Position numbers and translations under genes: made by a program. The notes beneath the pieces were generated by a model. It was not told the DNA's origin. It searched no databases and worked only from the letters and a program-made list of their open reading frames with translations. From positions 66,032,043-66,096,042 of the forward strand of contig OX578281.1 in NCBI GenBank assembly GCA_951217055.1: DNA of 64,000 nucleotides, written 5' to 3'. Positions 44,802 to 57,497 of the stretch are shown here, piece after piece. This stretch comes from Gerris lacustris (lineage: Eukaryota; Arthropoda; Insecta; Hemiptera; Gerridae). Position 1 is the stretch's first letter. Each line of letters starts with the position of its first letter.

Positions 44802-45170
44802 TGCTACTGTCTCTTCAGGCGATGAGGTATTATTTGGAAGAGTTTGGGATGCAAGGAGTTCTATTTCGGTATTGGAGTGATTGCGTAGTGCTTCGTGGAA
44901 TGTGTGATATAGGAATACGGACAGGTCTTGGACAAAAAGGAACATTGAGATAGTTGCGGAGATTGAGGTTGGATACGTAGAAGAGGGTATCTGTGATTTT
45001 CCTAAGGATCTTGGATTGGAGAGTTTGGCTTCGACAGATGTTGGAAGGCTTGGTGCTACCCCACACTTCTAGACCATAGGTCCAAGCTTGTTTTAAGATT
45101 ACATTGTAAATACGAAGTTTATTATTCAAGGTAAGATTAGACCTATACCTGAAAGGGAAATCTAAAAAAA
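44802..45170 (-). pseudogene. Jockey-like LINE, reverse-transcriptase C-terminus, older copy
   Basis: The minus-strand frame 44830-45129 reads NNKLRIYNVILKQAWTYGLE, VWGSTKPSN, QTLQSKILRKITD and LNVPF, then shifts frame and continues as VQDLSVFLYHTFHEA and a degenerate end. This is the region after the RT catalytic domain in Jockey-clade LINEs (family knowledge). No poly(A) was seen at its end, where the SINE target site begins. It is homologous to, but clearly diverged from, the copy at 45188. Confidence 0.8.
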
Positions 45171-45187
45171 TCTTTTAATATTGTGCT

Positions 45188-45905
45188 ATCTTGGCTACCT
45201 TGGGTTACACCTTGACAGACGATTAACATGGTCACATCACACAAAAATAAAAAGGCAAGATACAAACAGACGCTATAACCTTCTTAAACGCTTACTCAAC
45301 ACACACTCCAAAATCACACTATACAACAAATTACTCATTTACAACACCATAATAAAACCCTCATGGGCATACGGCATAGAACTCTGGGGCTGCACCAAGC
45401 GTTCCAATTCCTACCGCATACAATCCCTTCAGTCTAAGATCCTAAGAAAAATTGCTAACGCTCCCTTTTACGTGAATAACCATATCCTCCACACTGATTT
45501 CCAAGTTCCTTATGTTCGCGATTTCGCAGTTTCCCGATACAAAACCTTCCATAGTTCCTTTACCACTCATCCTAATCCTTTAGTCCAGAATCTATCCTCT
45601 CACCACATCCCGGGCAATCCCCCACGACGCCTTAAGCGGCAGTGGCCAAGAGACTTGTTAACAGCGTAGTAAAATTTGATACTTATATCTATATTTATAT
45701 CAATTAATTAATTGTTTATTATTTACTTATCTTCGAGATTATCTATGTTTACTATCTGATTTATCACGCCAGTAAGTGCTGTCTCTGGACAGAATCTTAC
45801 ATCTAGTCAATTCATGCTACTACTTCCCAATCATTAACCACCTGTATTGCTTGTATTGTATATTATATAATGTTGCAATAAACAATAAAAAAAAAAAAAA
45901 AAAAA
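45188..45905 (+). pseudogene. Jockey-like LINE, 5'-truncated insertion with poly(A)
   Basis: One open frame to 45669 encodes YLGLHLDRRLTWSHHTKIK, LLIYNTIIKPSWAYGIELWG, QSLQSKILRKIANAPFYVNN and RRLKRQWPRDLL, the typical tail of Jockey-clade ORF2 after the RT palm. A 3' UTR of about 210 bp ends in AATAAACAATAAAA and about 20 A. AATATTGTGCT occurs at 45177-45187 and again after the tail at 45906-45916, a target duplication. The apparent start codon lies in the duplication, so the true protein start is missing. The frame has no stops, so the insertion is young. Confidence 0.92.
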
Positions 45906-45916
45906 AATATTGTGCT

Positions 45917-47924
45917 GAAGGTTCAATTTACTGCACTGACCTATATTAAATATCTTCAAAAAGTAAATTCAAGATGAGATTTTTCAAGGTTATTACGTTC
46001 GATATTTAATTTAGAGGAGAAGGATTTAATGATGAATAGTGTAAGAGGTAGGACCCCGTTGGCTTTCCTATTACACTTAGTTTGATGACTTCGAGCTTTT
46101 CTCTCTTTAGATTTCCAAAGGAAAACTGGAGGTTAACCCGAAAATCATCAATGTTTTGGGGAGTAGGTAGCTGTCAAAGCAGAGCTGTTCACTTGTCTAA
46201 TAGAATTCGGAATTTCAGATTCAACCCAGAAACTCTTTATCTAGGTTTGGAATTCTGATTTCACAAATTAAACGCCCGAGGTGTTATAGGAAGAAATTAG
46301 TCTCGCCGTGGGAAGGTATGTAATAAGGAAGAACTTTCGCCCGCCCTTTTCTTATTGTACCTTGACAAGAATTGTGTGAGGAATTCCAGGTGCTATTATC
46401 AACAACTTGGCTCGGGGGTGGATCAGACTTCGCACAAGTTTTGATTGAATCATCAAATTCCCTCGACACCTCCTACCTCCTTACCGCCTTCGTGACACAA
46501 AAGGTACGAAGATAATTCACGTAGGGAGAAGCAATCTGTATCTATGAACCTTAATTCAGTATAGGATGACAAGGAGAAATCATTGTTGTATAACTGTTTC
46601 ATCTGGGTTGAATAGGGGATGTTAAAACAAATAAATCCATTGTCACCCGTCTGATTATACAACTTTAGACAAAGTTTCAGAAGGTAAAAACCCTCGAGTA
46701 GGAGTATTACAAAAGTTGTTTAAATATGAACCCTGTTGTCATTACATCAGCGCAATCGAGATAAAATGACAGCTTTAAACTGCTAGAAACAATTTAAACG
46801 GCGAGCTTTCCATTTAGAATTAAAATTGCTTATCAAACAAAACGACCTTTGCCAACAATTGCCAATGTTCATCTGAAATAAAGTTTATATCCTGTTAAGG
46901 TAATAGTAATGGCGTAATTTTATGCAAGCAATTTCAAAGATGATTTACAGTAGAAATAAATCCAAAATAAAAATATATAAAAACATTTTTTATTACTTCA
47001 AACTACAAAGCATAAGTATTAAAGGAGTTTACATATTAATTTGGTTCTTAACATAGAGAACGGTACAGCTATCAATTTTTAAAGCAAGTGATCCAAACAA
47101 GACAATCATGTAACATATTGACAATCACCAAATACAACTACGAAAATAAATGGACCCCCTTCTCCCAACAAGAAAGCGTACAAAAATTCAACGCAATGGC
47201 TATATACGGTTGATTATTTTCTCTTGAACAACATTAAATTGAAAGATAAATGAATTATCGTTAAACACATAAGATATATATCTCTAAAATACTTTTTACA
47301 TCACAAGAGTGAATCTAAGAATAAACAGGTCAAGTGTGTGCTAGTCAGCACACAGCGAGGGTCCGTAGGCCACACTGTAAAGTGTATAAACAGTGTTTTT
47401 TTAAAATGCTAAAAAGCTTACTTTGAACTATCCTAAGGGTCTGATATTCTCAAAACACACTCTGATAAAGTATTTTTTTGCCACTGAACCGGACTACAAC
47501 CATATAAATACACCGAAAGGACCATAATTATAAAAAAAACGCATTTTGTCAATAAAAAATAAAATAATATTTTTTTCGAAATTTCCAAAAAGTGGTATCT
47601 TTACTTTTGGTCGAAGAATGCTCAGGATTTTTTTCAGATTTTTTGCACTTCACATAAGCAAGATAGAGGGGGGGGGGCAATTTTCACACCCACTTCAAAC
47701 TTGCCTACGCTCGCCCTATCAAAATTAAAACCAAAGAATTGTTTATTTTTGTAATCAGCTCGACGTACCCTTTCATATATAGGTACCCCTCACGGTGTCA
47801 AAAAAATAAAAATAAAAAAAAATTTAACCCTTAAGTTTTTTTACCCTAATTTTTTTGAAAAATATTTTTTTAAGTCGCTATATTTTTAAAATATGTGGGT
47901 AGGTACAAGACACATACATGCCAA
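45917..47924. other. AT-rich spacer, nothing recognised
   Basis: ORFs at 46284-46469 and 46453-46662 (minus) and 47546-47728 have no known similarity. A 10-G run lies at 47668-47677. Confidence 0.45.
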
Positions 47925-48040
47925 ATTTCAAAGTGATCGGACGAAAGGTGTAGCCGTGAGAGCATGAGACAGGACGGACGGACAGACACACGCAGGAAAA
48001 TATAAGGGTCCTTGGTTTTGCCTACGAACCCTAAAAAACA
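47925..48040 (-). repeat. Q repeat, copy 1 (GACA-bearing end)
   Basis: CCAAATTTCAAAGTGATCGG, then GGACGGACGGACAGACACAC and the end TTTTGCCTACGAACCCTAAA. The same ending occurs in inverse at 63418-63500 (GGGTTTCGTAGGTAAAACC). Probably another GTCY-bearing family; too short to bound. Confidence 0.55.
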
Positions 48041-48920
48041 TAATAGAATTTGAACTTCATTGAACCAGAATGTAGATATTCAGTATTTGTAAAGATATGC
48101 TTCATTTTTATGATTGATAAATATTTAATACTAATAAAATATAAATTTATATAATTTTATTGAATATAATTTATATAATAAAATAAGTACATTTTATAAG
48201 AAGTGAATATAAAGAGGAAGTAAGTATATTTTATAAAAATAAATAAATAGAGAAGTTTTAATGAAATCAAATAAAGTTTGCCAAAATTTTAATAGTACTT
48301 GACATTCATATCTAAATTTGATAGGAACAGTTCAAAATGTTAGGAAAGTAAACATGATTACATGGGGTGTAGCTAGATAAGGGAAATAATAGGGATGCTT
48401 CTTCTAAGCTAAGTTAATGCGATACAGTGTAAATAGCGAAGTTAACTTGCCTTAGCTTAAACTTAAGTTTAACCTTAGTTTTCAACGTTAACATATATTT
48501 CATTATCCTAATTAACTAACACTATGTTGTCAAATATAAAGAAGAATATGATGATTTAACCACACTAGTTTTTTATGAGCTTAATATCTCAACTTATGCA
48601 ATTGAATTAATAGAACTGATGAGTCTTCGGGTTGAAATACCTGATGAAGTTATTAGATGATGATGTGGGATTAGATTAGTGTAGTTGAGGATGATAAATG
48701 ATACTATGTAGCTTATATTAGCTCCTAGATCTATTTGATACATATATTGTATTCTACACTTCTCGATGATAACGATCATCAGTAACGATCATAGTCCGGG
48801 GTCAAATAATGTTTAGTTGATGATTAAATTTAAAGATTAAATGATAATTAATATGGATAAAAATTAAGATATTATCCTAGATGATGTCAGATCTGCATTA
48901 ACAAATACTCGCATGAATAC
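48041..48920. other. AT-rich spacer, nothing recognised
   Basis: No ORF or terminal repeat of note. Confidence 0.5.
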
Positions 48921-49322
48921 TTACTTCGTTTCCATGTGTTAAAAAAAGGATTGAATCCTGATTTAGGATTTAATAAATTAGGTGTTTCCAAGAGTGGTAT
49001 TAAATCCGTATTCAATACGAAATAAAAAAATTGTAACCTTCACCTTTTATAACCATGTTTTTTATTACGTATTTTGACAGATTTGACTAGTTTCAACAGA
49101 ACTTCGCTAGGTGCGCTCACACCCACGCTCTGCGCATGTCAGGTGCTCAGGATCGAGTTCAGGTGTTTCTATTGCAACTAGATCCAGATACGATCCCAGA
49201 ATTTAGTGAATTGTATCGGGATCGGGATCGTATTTAATTCGTTTTGAATCTAGGTTTCCATGGACACTTTGGATCCTAAAACTGTATTCAACCAGTATTT
49301 AAACATCATGGAAACGTAGTAA
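48921..49322. mobile_element. MITE-like element with GTTTCCATG ends
   Basis: TTACTTCGTTTCCATGTGTT at the left is matched in inverse at 49300-49322 (AAACATCATGGAAACGTAGT). Inside, GTATTCAA and GGATTTAATA-type motifs recur. The target duplication is not clear. Confidence 0.65.
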
Positions 49323-49544
49323 CTGCTAGTTTTAGAACTCACTATAACAAAACAAAAATCGACTACAGAAAATGGTTGTGCGAGAAGTCTAACGTAAATT
49401 GGGTTTTGTAGTTTTATTGTGAAGAAGAAATTATTAATCAGCAGAGGAACATAATAAAAATACACAATGAACGTGCAAACTTGAAATAAATGAATTTCCC
49501 TAGGGTCAGGGGGTTAATCAGATGAAATTGCTTCTTTTTTTTCT

Positions 49545-49766
49545 TTTTTTTATGGCCCAATGGACCGCACATTTTAGATATTTTCTTTATTATTTTAATA
49601 ACAGCAGAGATATATTTTAAAGAGGGGAGGAACACATAATAATTTTTGAGCCAAAATGGCTTAGAAAATTCAACAATTTCTACAAGAATTATATACTTTT
49701 GTAATCTACTCTTTACTGTCTTTCACCTGATAACGCACTTAACATTTAAAAAAAAAAAAAAAAATG
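49545..49766 (+). repeat. T repeat, copy 1
   Basis: Runs from GGCCCAATGGACCGCACATT to TGTAATCTACTCTTTACTG and GACATGAATTATCCGCCATT. The complement of the same order is found at 63610-63880. Confidence 0.65.
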
Positions 49767-49974
49767 CGTGACATGAATTATCCGCCATTTTGAGTTATAT
49801 CAATATAGAATACTAACTCTAGCAATACTTAGAAACACTGACAAACACATACTGTCACAACTTAATCTATACGTCATGAATTATCCGCCATTTTGAGTTA
49901 TATCAATATAGAATACTAACTCTAGCAATACTTAGAAACACTGAAAAACAAACTCTCACAACTTAATCTATACG
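49767..49974 (+). repeat. Tandem duplication of about 100 bp
   Basis: CATGAATTATCCGCCATTTT to CTTAATCTATACGTCA occurs twice (49767-49873, 49874-49974), nearly identical. TATATAAG at about 49991 lies just after it, but no transcription unit was identified. Confidence 0.9.
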
Positions 49975-51059
49975 TCAGAGCCACCTTGTCTATATAAGAC
50001 CGACCACACCCAAAGCTCGGTACATTATGATTTTAGACTTTGCATTGACATTATGATTTTATACTTCGCATTATTATATTACTAAAGCACTTCATTAACT
50101 TCTCTTTCATATGTAATATTTAAATATATGTATATGTTTATACCATAATTTTTAAAAAAGCATTCTGGTGAGTGGTTCACATAATTCGCGTTTCCTACAG
50201 CCCAGACCTAGCACCAAGTGATTATTAAATCTAGGTGGAATAAATTTCAGGACCGACGAGGAGTTAAAAAATGAGTTCGTACGCTTCGTGTGCGCCACGG
50301 CGCGGCGGTAGATTTTTGACACGGGTATACGCGAAATGCATCCATCGCAACAGGGATTAGTAAAGTCCACGCTTTCCAACGATGTATAATTCATTACAAA
50401 TAAACGTGTTTTTCATTGTGAAAAAAATTGGAGACTATTTTACGGACATCTCTTGTACAATGGTTTCTCTTTTTTCGAATTCCTAAAAATACAATATACA
50501 AAATCGTCCAACAATTTTAGTCAAATATTTCTCATGTATATAACATATACGTCATAATGAACTTTTAACAATTTTAAAGTTGATAGGGGGAAAATGTACA
50601 TTTGAGACATAATTTTTGTATTCATATGAAATATGTACACTATCTGATTTTACTACAGGTTGTATTTGTACACGCGATGTTTCTGACTTAATGTAACTCT
50701 TGAAAAAAACCTAACTAGCCCATCTTGTACGGCCTGAAGTGACGAAGATAGGTTTCTTTTTTAGATCCGACCTCTCCAGTGCCCTCATAGTGCCAAAAAA
50801 AGGTGGTCTTATAGTGTACACTGTAATCACGAGTACTTTTTTACGTGAAGACCAAACCAAATATATGTAGTATCCTGTCTTGTTGCAGTGATTATTTACC
50901 TTTTAGTTAACCTGGCCCCCTTAAAATCACCAAAAATGAATGTGCCCCCTCCCTCCCATTTTAAGTAACCTAAAAATTATTAGGTAATACTCATTTTAAC
51001 ACTAACTTCACACCTATAAAACCAGAGAATATATATTATATATAACCAAAGAAATAAGG
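49975..51059. other. Spacer, nothing recognised
   Basis: The ORF 50152-50394 (minus, 80 codons) has no similarity I know and is not called. Confidence 0.4.
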
Positions 51060-52095
51060 GAGACATGCAGATGGATTCCTACAAGAACCCGTCTCCTTGG
51101 AATAAGAGCCGAAGAAATAATAGCCACAAGAAATCTAGAACTCCCGAACCTAGTTAAATATTTAATATCCAGGAATAGTCCCATGGAAAATGTTAAAAGT
51201 CAAAATTGATTTAAACCTAACGAAATTTCCTAAAGAAGTGATTTCACCGGCGATCAATCAGACGCTTTTAAGAGAGAGGCAAGAATGATACACGGGTTAC
51301 CAATGTATAATGTATCAACAATGTAATTCCATGTTTTTGCACACTGCAATAAGGTACACAACTTCGACTCATCAGGCATCGTCGGACGCGACGAACGATG
51401 CAGGGCATGGCGTAATGTGAGCCAACATCTTTTTGACGTAATGTCTGATGTTGGAACAGTTCCAATGTGTCACATCCCTTAGTGTCTCTCACTAACACAA
51501 TTGTGAATAATTTATATACACCGACAGCTCTAAACAGGAGAATGCAGTCGGGTGCGCACTGTCGGCAGACAGGCAAACAAAACGGTGGAAGTTACCTCAA
51601 GCAGCATCAGTGTACAGCTCGGAACAATGGGCTCTAAAATTCGCTGTAAGATACGCAGTTGAAGAACCTGGGACCAATTGCCTTATTAGCTCCGACTAAA
51701 AACGTGCTCTAATCACATCCAAAAACTTGTGTTGGTTGTGGTTGGTGGAGAAGGTTCATCACGGTTTCACAGTCGGTAAATATATAGTATTCCTTTGGGT
51801 GCCACCAAACCGGCGTCGCAGGAAATGAAAGAGCTGACATAGCAGCTAAAGAAGTAGCTCATTCAGATGAGACAGTAACCGTGTCAATAAGGATTCAAGA
51901 CCAAATTCCAGCAATTAAAAATAATATAAATAAACAATGGGAGAATCTCTGGAAGAATCAGGACACTCTGTATAGAAGACTTTTTCCAAAATTTATTCAG
52001 CACGATTGGCCAGAAAGTTGATCTAAAATCAAAATCCTTAGAGCAGCCTGTGATCATACCCACCTAACTCATGGCTATACTAGAAGGCAAAAGTT
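51060..52095 (+). pseudogene. LINE fragment with RNase H domain (I/R1/Jockey-group type)
   Basis: In frames broken by stops one can read RLLGIRAEEIIATRN (about 51090-51150). The RNase H domain follows: YTDSSKQ (first acid, about 51518), VYSSEQWALKFAV (second, about 51614), LISSD (third, about 51690) and LWVP...TGVAGNERAD (fourth, about 51800-51840), continuing AAKEVAHSD and WENLWKNQDTLYRR to about 52010. All four acidic positions of RNase H are therefore recognisable although the gene is dead. RNase H after RT occurs in I, R1 and some Jockey-group LINEs; the clade is not resolved. A minus-strand ORF (51268-51576) is a shadow. Confidence 0.8.
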
Positions 52096-52111
52096 ACCCA
52101 AGGTGTTACAA

Positions 52112-52208
52112 AAAGTATAGCCCGCAGATAGCCCCAGATTAATTTCTTCCATCTGAACTCTTTAAATTTTGCTATAAAAATACCATTTTTGAAAACTGGT
52201 CTTATTTA

Positions 52209-52242
<34 letters not shown>

Positions 52243-52657
52243 GTTTCTGTATTCTTCACCTTAGTTGTATCTATGTGAAAAATTTAAGGAAGATTAAAAG
52301 ACGGGAAATGGTTCAAAATTGGGGTAATAGGTGTGCGATGAAACTTAAAAAGCAAAGAAATATGACGCCATATTTATTTATTTTTTTTTTTTTTTGGTTT
52401 CTGTATTCTTCACTTTAGTTGTATCTGTGTGCAAAATTTGGGGAAGATTGAATGACAGGAAGTGGTTCAAAATCGGGATAACGGAAACGTGCGATGAAAC
52501 TTACAAAGCAAAGTAATATAAGACCAGTAACAAGTTTGACAGATTGAAAAAACGAGGGACAAACGAAATAAATTGGATAATAATAGGTTTTATAAAATCA
52601 TAAAATTTTACGAAATAGGACGCGAGGAAGCTATGTGCCACACTAATTGGCAGAGTA
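52112..52657 (-). mobile_element. Hel-1 5' part, inverted
   Basis: Begins within the alpha core (GCCCGCAGATAGCCCCAGAT, the complement of the block at 24955) and ends with the 5' module, complement of TACTCTGCCAATTAGTGTGG, at 52657. It contains a direct repeat of about 135 bp (52230-52365, 52392-52526; TTGGTTTCTGTATTCTTCAC) with long T-runs. Confidence 0.75.
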
Positions 52658-53952
52658 TTTTTTCTAGTTTTGATTATTTCAATTAACCCAGTTTGATTCT
52701 TAATATATTTTGTTTATTTGTTTGATGTAATTTCCAGATTAGATCAATAAGAGAGATATAATAAAATGTCCAATCTAATAAAACCAGAATTCCGACTCTA
52801 GTCCGGTTCTTAAACATATAATTCTGCCTCAGGCATTAACTGTTGTAGGTCAATAACAGTTAACTTTGTTGTTCTAAAAGTTCTTTTCTTTTTACGACTC
52901 TATAAACACTCGATGATAAGAGATCTTGAGATTTCTATTAGCAATAAAATCAGTCTGGAAGTTGTATTATTTTATCGGTAAAATAGAGTTAAAGAAAGAA
53001 AAATGGTTTCCCCGTATTGTCCTTGTTCTCAAAAATAAAATGGAAAAAAAAAGAAATAAGAACATCAATACAGAAAATACTTTAAGAGAAAATTCAATGA
53101 TACTAGTTTCTTCCAGATTGACTCTTATGAGAAACTATATATTACAACATACAGTATATTTCCTGTTGCTAGAGAAACTGCCTACATGCCTACATGTATT
53201 GGATAAGAAAAATTCCATTACTAGGAAAAAAAATACTTCGTAAATGTTAGTACTTTGTTTTCAGAAAATTCAATTTATTTTCTAATACAAATTAATAAAA
53301 ATAAAATTATAAATAACCAACATTTTCTTTCAATTGAATGGGTTTTCTTTAACAATAAAGACGTCGTACACGTAACTGATTAAATTTTGTTAAATGACCT
53401 ATATCAAAAGTAAAACTTGTATTATTCCCTGTTTTTGTCACTGTCAAGAGTAAAGAAATGCCGAATTCATAGCTTCGATCATCTTATAGGATCCAAAGAA
53501 CTGTGACTCCACGAAAATAATAAAAAGTTCCTATTCATCCTGGTGGATCGAGGATGGTCTCTCCAACAAGCTAGGACCAAGACCAAAAATAGAGAATATT
53601 CAACCTAGCGGTAGAAGACGATCCGTCTGAGTTCAAGTAAAAAATCAAAAGTTGCTTTTGCTAGAAAGTCTATTTTCCAAAATAATGAAGCCAAAAATAG
53701 TCAACGGGGGCCATCACAATAAAAATATGCTCATCACGTAAGAATGCTAATAAATGCGGATTATGGGAAAAATTTATTCTTCTTCAAAAGGTATTTTAAA
53801 AGTAATTGTACCCTTTTAATTACACACATTACCACATACGGCGGAATAGTATTTATTCTTGAAACCTTTTCCTGACAGAATAGTCGCTTTGAAGCACAAT
53901 TCTCCCAGAGGCTATCATCACAACAGTCGCTCCAATGAAAACGTACCTTTAA
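52658..53952. other. AT-rich spacer, nothing recognised
   Basis: The ORF 52926-53243 (105 codons) is Lys/Asn/Leu-rich with no known similarity; probably chance. Confidence 0.45.
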
Positions 53953-54244
53953 GCCTAGTCCACACCAGTAGACACGTTGCGCAACATGTCTATAGACGTC
54001 TACTGAGACCGTCTATTGTTTAGGTCTAGCGTCCATAATTTAGACATGTCGCGCAACGTGTCTACCGTTGCACCGTGTCTACCATTTCGAATGGAAAACC
54101 ATAGACATGCTATTTCTGGTCTTGAAACGAGACCGTAGACGCCGATTCAAGCACACACATCGGCTAGCCCATGTCTAGCCGATCTCTATAGACATTGTCT
54201 CTGAGACCAAAATCGCGCAATATGTCTACTAGTGTGGACTAGGC
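53953..54244. mobile_element. MITE with TTAA flanks and TGTCTA half-sites
   Basis: Ends GCCTAGTCCACACCAGTAGA and, in inverse, GCCTAGTCCACACTAGTAGA, with TTAA at 53949-53952 and 54245-54248 (a TTA duplication cannot be excluded). The interior has three subterminal copies of GCGCAACATGTCTA-like sequence and more than ten TGTCTA/TAGACA half-sites. No coding sequence. Confidence 0.85.
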
Positions 54245-54248
54245 TTAA

Positions 54249-55651
54249 GATTTGAAATATCATCAGATTTGTCCAATGTTTTGTCTATTTGTTATTTGTT
54301 TCAGTCAAATAACGAGTATGGAGTCGGCCATTCTGATCATATGGAATATTTCTGGTCTTGACTTTAACATATTATAGTTAGGTAACACTTATTTAACCAG
54401 GTTTCATCAGTGAAGCCATTAAACAAGAAGCTATTAAACAAGGTTACCTAGCTGACAAATAAAAGGAATTTAAAATTAGAGGACTGAGCGAACCTTATAA
54501 GAAATTACTGAGTCAGAAATAAATAAATAAACACAATTCCATCATAGACACAAAGCAATCTAAATATTTTAACCGGTAAGGCTAATTTACCAAGCTCTAG
54601 CATCTATTATTGCCTACAAATAATTACATAATATTGATGACAAATTTCGTATTCTACTCGTGCTTAAGTTTAAAGTTTGTAATTTTCTCACTTGAATTAC
54701 ATTAAAATTACATAGGTGAAGCACTATTTCGCACATTTTAATCTTGCTTTAATCTCTCTGGTTAAGGATATTGAAGACACTCTACATATGCACCTGAATC
54801 TTGTAAGATTTGAGTGAAGAGGAATAATTTGAACTACCTACTCTCGAGGAGCTGCTGCTATACACGTGTTGCAATTTTCAGATTTAATTGGATTGAGATT
54901 CGTTAATTGCATGTCTTTCGAGTTTGCCAACTATCCGTGACTGCATTCCACAGCTTAGTATGCAATTGGAAAATTCAAGATTTAAAATGTTTAACGGATG
55001 GATATTATAATATAAATAAATAAATAATAAATATAATGTTTATTAAGTAAAGCATTCTTAAAAGAAATTTTGAAAGAATTTCGATTTTTATTCTAAAATA
55101 ATTCTTTGTTAAACAATGCATATAAAAAAAAACTCACCAATATTTTTGATGTCAAATTTTATTAATTTACACTTGCAGGAATTGTTTTGTATTGTCCAAC
55201 ACATTATATTAGATATACTAAAACTATTCATGTTTAAAATTATTATACGATATGTGTAAGTACAATAACAAAACAAGAAAAAATAATAAAAATTTAATAA
55301 CTTTAAATTTTTAGCTGTTTATACTCGTCTCAATTTCTCTGCCATTGTCACGAAATTTTCTGACTTAAAATCCCCATCACCGCTTTGGAAGACTAACATA
55401 TATGTAAGTTTAAAAACTTATGTAAATAAGTCTCCTTGTCTCTGTTGTGGTCTATATACTAGCTGGCACGTCTTGATCGCATATTGCCACCATTGAGCTT
55501 ATTATTGTATATAGTTATTGTATTTGATTCATTGATTCAAGGAGATGTAAGTGATGACTTTATAATCCTTAAAATATGCGAGCAATAAAAAAACAAAGTA
55601 ATAAATAAAAGGTTACTAGGAGATAAGTGTAATTCACAAAGTTAAACGTTG
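54249..55651. other. AT-rich spacer, nothing recognised
   Basis: No ORF, RNA gene or terminal repeat was noticed. Confidence 0.5.
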
Positions 55652-56199
55652 TAGTCCAGGAGATAGCGTGCAAAAAAGTGTCTGACTAACATCAAGCTAG
55701 ACTATTGTCAAATAAAAAAAAAAAGTCAATCTTTTAGCGCCTTTTAAGAATATGTGGTCGGCTGAATTCGTCTGCGGGACATAGCTTGGCAATAGGCATT
55801 TGAAAAAAAACAAAATGGTGGAGAGCGGCCATGTCCCGCCAATTATGGTGGACAATGTGATTTTCATGATCCTGAGTAAAGAATTAGTAGACCAAAAATC
55901 AATTCGATGTTATTTTCACACTTGATAGGTTAGTTATTCAAATATTACTAAAAATCAACGTTGTCACCTGTCAAGGGACAAACTAACATCAACTTGATTT
56001 TCGGTCTACTAACTAATTCTGTACTCAGGATCATGAAAATCACATTGTCCACCATAATTGGTGAGACATGGCCGCTCTCCACCGGTTTTTTTTTTTTCAA
56101 TCGCCTATTGCCAAGCTATGTCCAGCAGAGGAACTTAGCCGACCACATATTAAAAGGCGCCAAAAGATTGACTTGTATATCACGCTATCTCCTGGAATA
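55652..56199. mobile_element. Foldback element J, copy 2 (548 bp)
   Basis: Left end TAGTCCAGGAGATAGCGTGC, right end its inverse, arms about 230 bp. It is the more complete copy: both arms keep the segment ATATGTGGTCGGCT...AATAGGCATTTGAAAA that copy 1 has lost from the right arm. The ORF 55961-56263 reads across the right arm and is not conserved in copy 1. Confidence 0.88.
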
Positions 56200-56822
56200 T
56201 TGTCAAAATTTAACTTTTAATAATTTTATAATAGTTTTAATTACAACAACTAAGGAAAAGTAAAATATATTGTGCAGGAAAGGAAAGATGCATAATAGCT
56301 AGGACACCCTTTACATTAGATATTACAAATATTTTTCAATTTCTCATACACGTTGTTTGTATAAATAGAAAGTAATGATTTACTTGTTTTAATTTCTCCT
56401 GAGTCCAAAAAAAATGGTGTTTTTATTTTTTAAAAATATCTGTTTGTCGTCTGTGCAGACGCGTAGAGCCTAAACTACTGGACCGATTTTGGCATACAGG
56501 TTCAGAAAATCATAACCCAAAGTTAAATCAAGAAATTAATTTAACCTCATAATTTGAGGGCAATGCCCCAAAAAACTTTGATTTTTAAAATGTAAGTACA
56601 TTTAAATACTAATCTATAACTATGTAAGTAATTTTTTGGGAACAATCTAGTTTTCGATATACTGATAAAAATAAAATGGATTTTTTTTTTTTTTAAATCT
56701 TAAACAAAAAGTAAACTACCACCAGTTGAACGCGAAAATAAAATCAATTAAAAGAGATATTATGGAATTTAAAAACAGTGTCTCTGACAGAATTTTTTGT
56801 TATCTATGATTATTTACCTTTT
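56200..56822. other. AT-rich spacer
   Basis: About 56440-56600 resembles another GACA/GTCT-type repeat ('aaactactggaccgattttg'), but no ends were found. Confidence 0.4.
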
Positions 56823-57075
56823 GCTTCCAAGCTTTCCGAAGGTAACAGAAGCATTGTGTTTACTTTTGAGAACAAAAGAATGTTAAGTCTTGGATTTTGA
56901 AAAATCCAAGACATAAATCCATTTCAGAAATCAGGGAACATTTTTTGGTTAAATGTCTGCCTTTCACCTAATTTTTGCGAACCAACATATAGCTTTGACG
57001 TCCGATTTTATTGAAATTTGAATGTAAGGCATAATTAGCCCACTGTTGGTCCCATATAAGTGTCAACCATCAGCA
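56823..57075 (-). mobile_element. Hel-1 3' fragment, inverted
   Basis: Hairpin GCTTCCAAGCTTTCCGAAGG...AGAAGC (56823-56852), then AAAAATCCAAGACATAAATC, and alpha core to GTTGGTCCCATATAAGTGTC. The GTCY tract is reduced to one or two units. Confidence 0.7.
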
Positions 57076-57115
57076 CCCATTGGTTTCAAAACTGTTTTGG
57101 TTTCAAACCTGAAGT

Positions 57116-57414
57116 GTTTCCATGAGGAGTTTTCAGTTTTCAAAACAGTTATCAAAACAAATTTGAAAAATATAAACTCCCAGACTAGTTATAATTAAGT
57201 CAGGTTATCATTTTACATACTTAGCCTTAGCATATATGCGCAGTAAGATGCAATTCTGTTTTCAATTCAATATCCGTTTCCATGATATTTTTTCAAAAAC
57301 AGTTTCAATACAAAACCAAAAATTTGCTGTTGTGACCTTGAACTCAAAATCTTTTGAAATCGCCGTGTCCATTGGGTTTGTAATGCCAAAGCGGTTTTGA
57401 AAACTCATGGAAAC
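57116..57414. mobile_element. Small TIR element with GTTTCCATGAG ends
   Basis: GTTTCCATGAGGAGTTTTCA is matched in inverse at 57390-57414 (TTTTGAAAACTCATGGAAAC), flanked by AGT on each side. An internal copy of GTTTCCATG is at about 57277. It may be related to the element at 48921. Confidence 0.65.
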
Positions 57415-57497
57415 AGTAAATATTTCGATTTTCTTCTTTTTTGCTTTTATCAAAACTAACTCTGTTTTAATAAAAACATTATACTAATTTTTATTAA

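Noticed and set aside
49985..50000. TATATAAG as a core promoter
   Set aside because: A single TATA-like match in AT-rich DNA with no transcription unit downstream is not evidence of a promoter.
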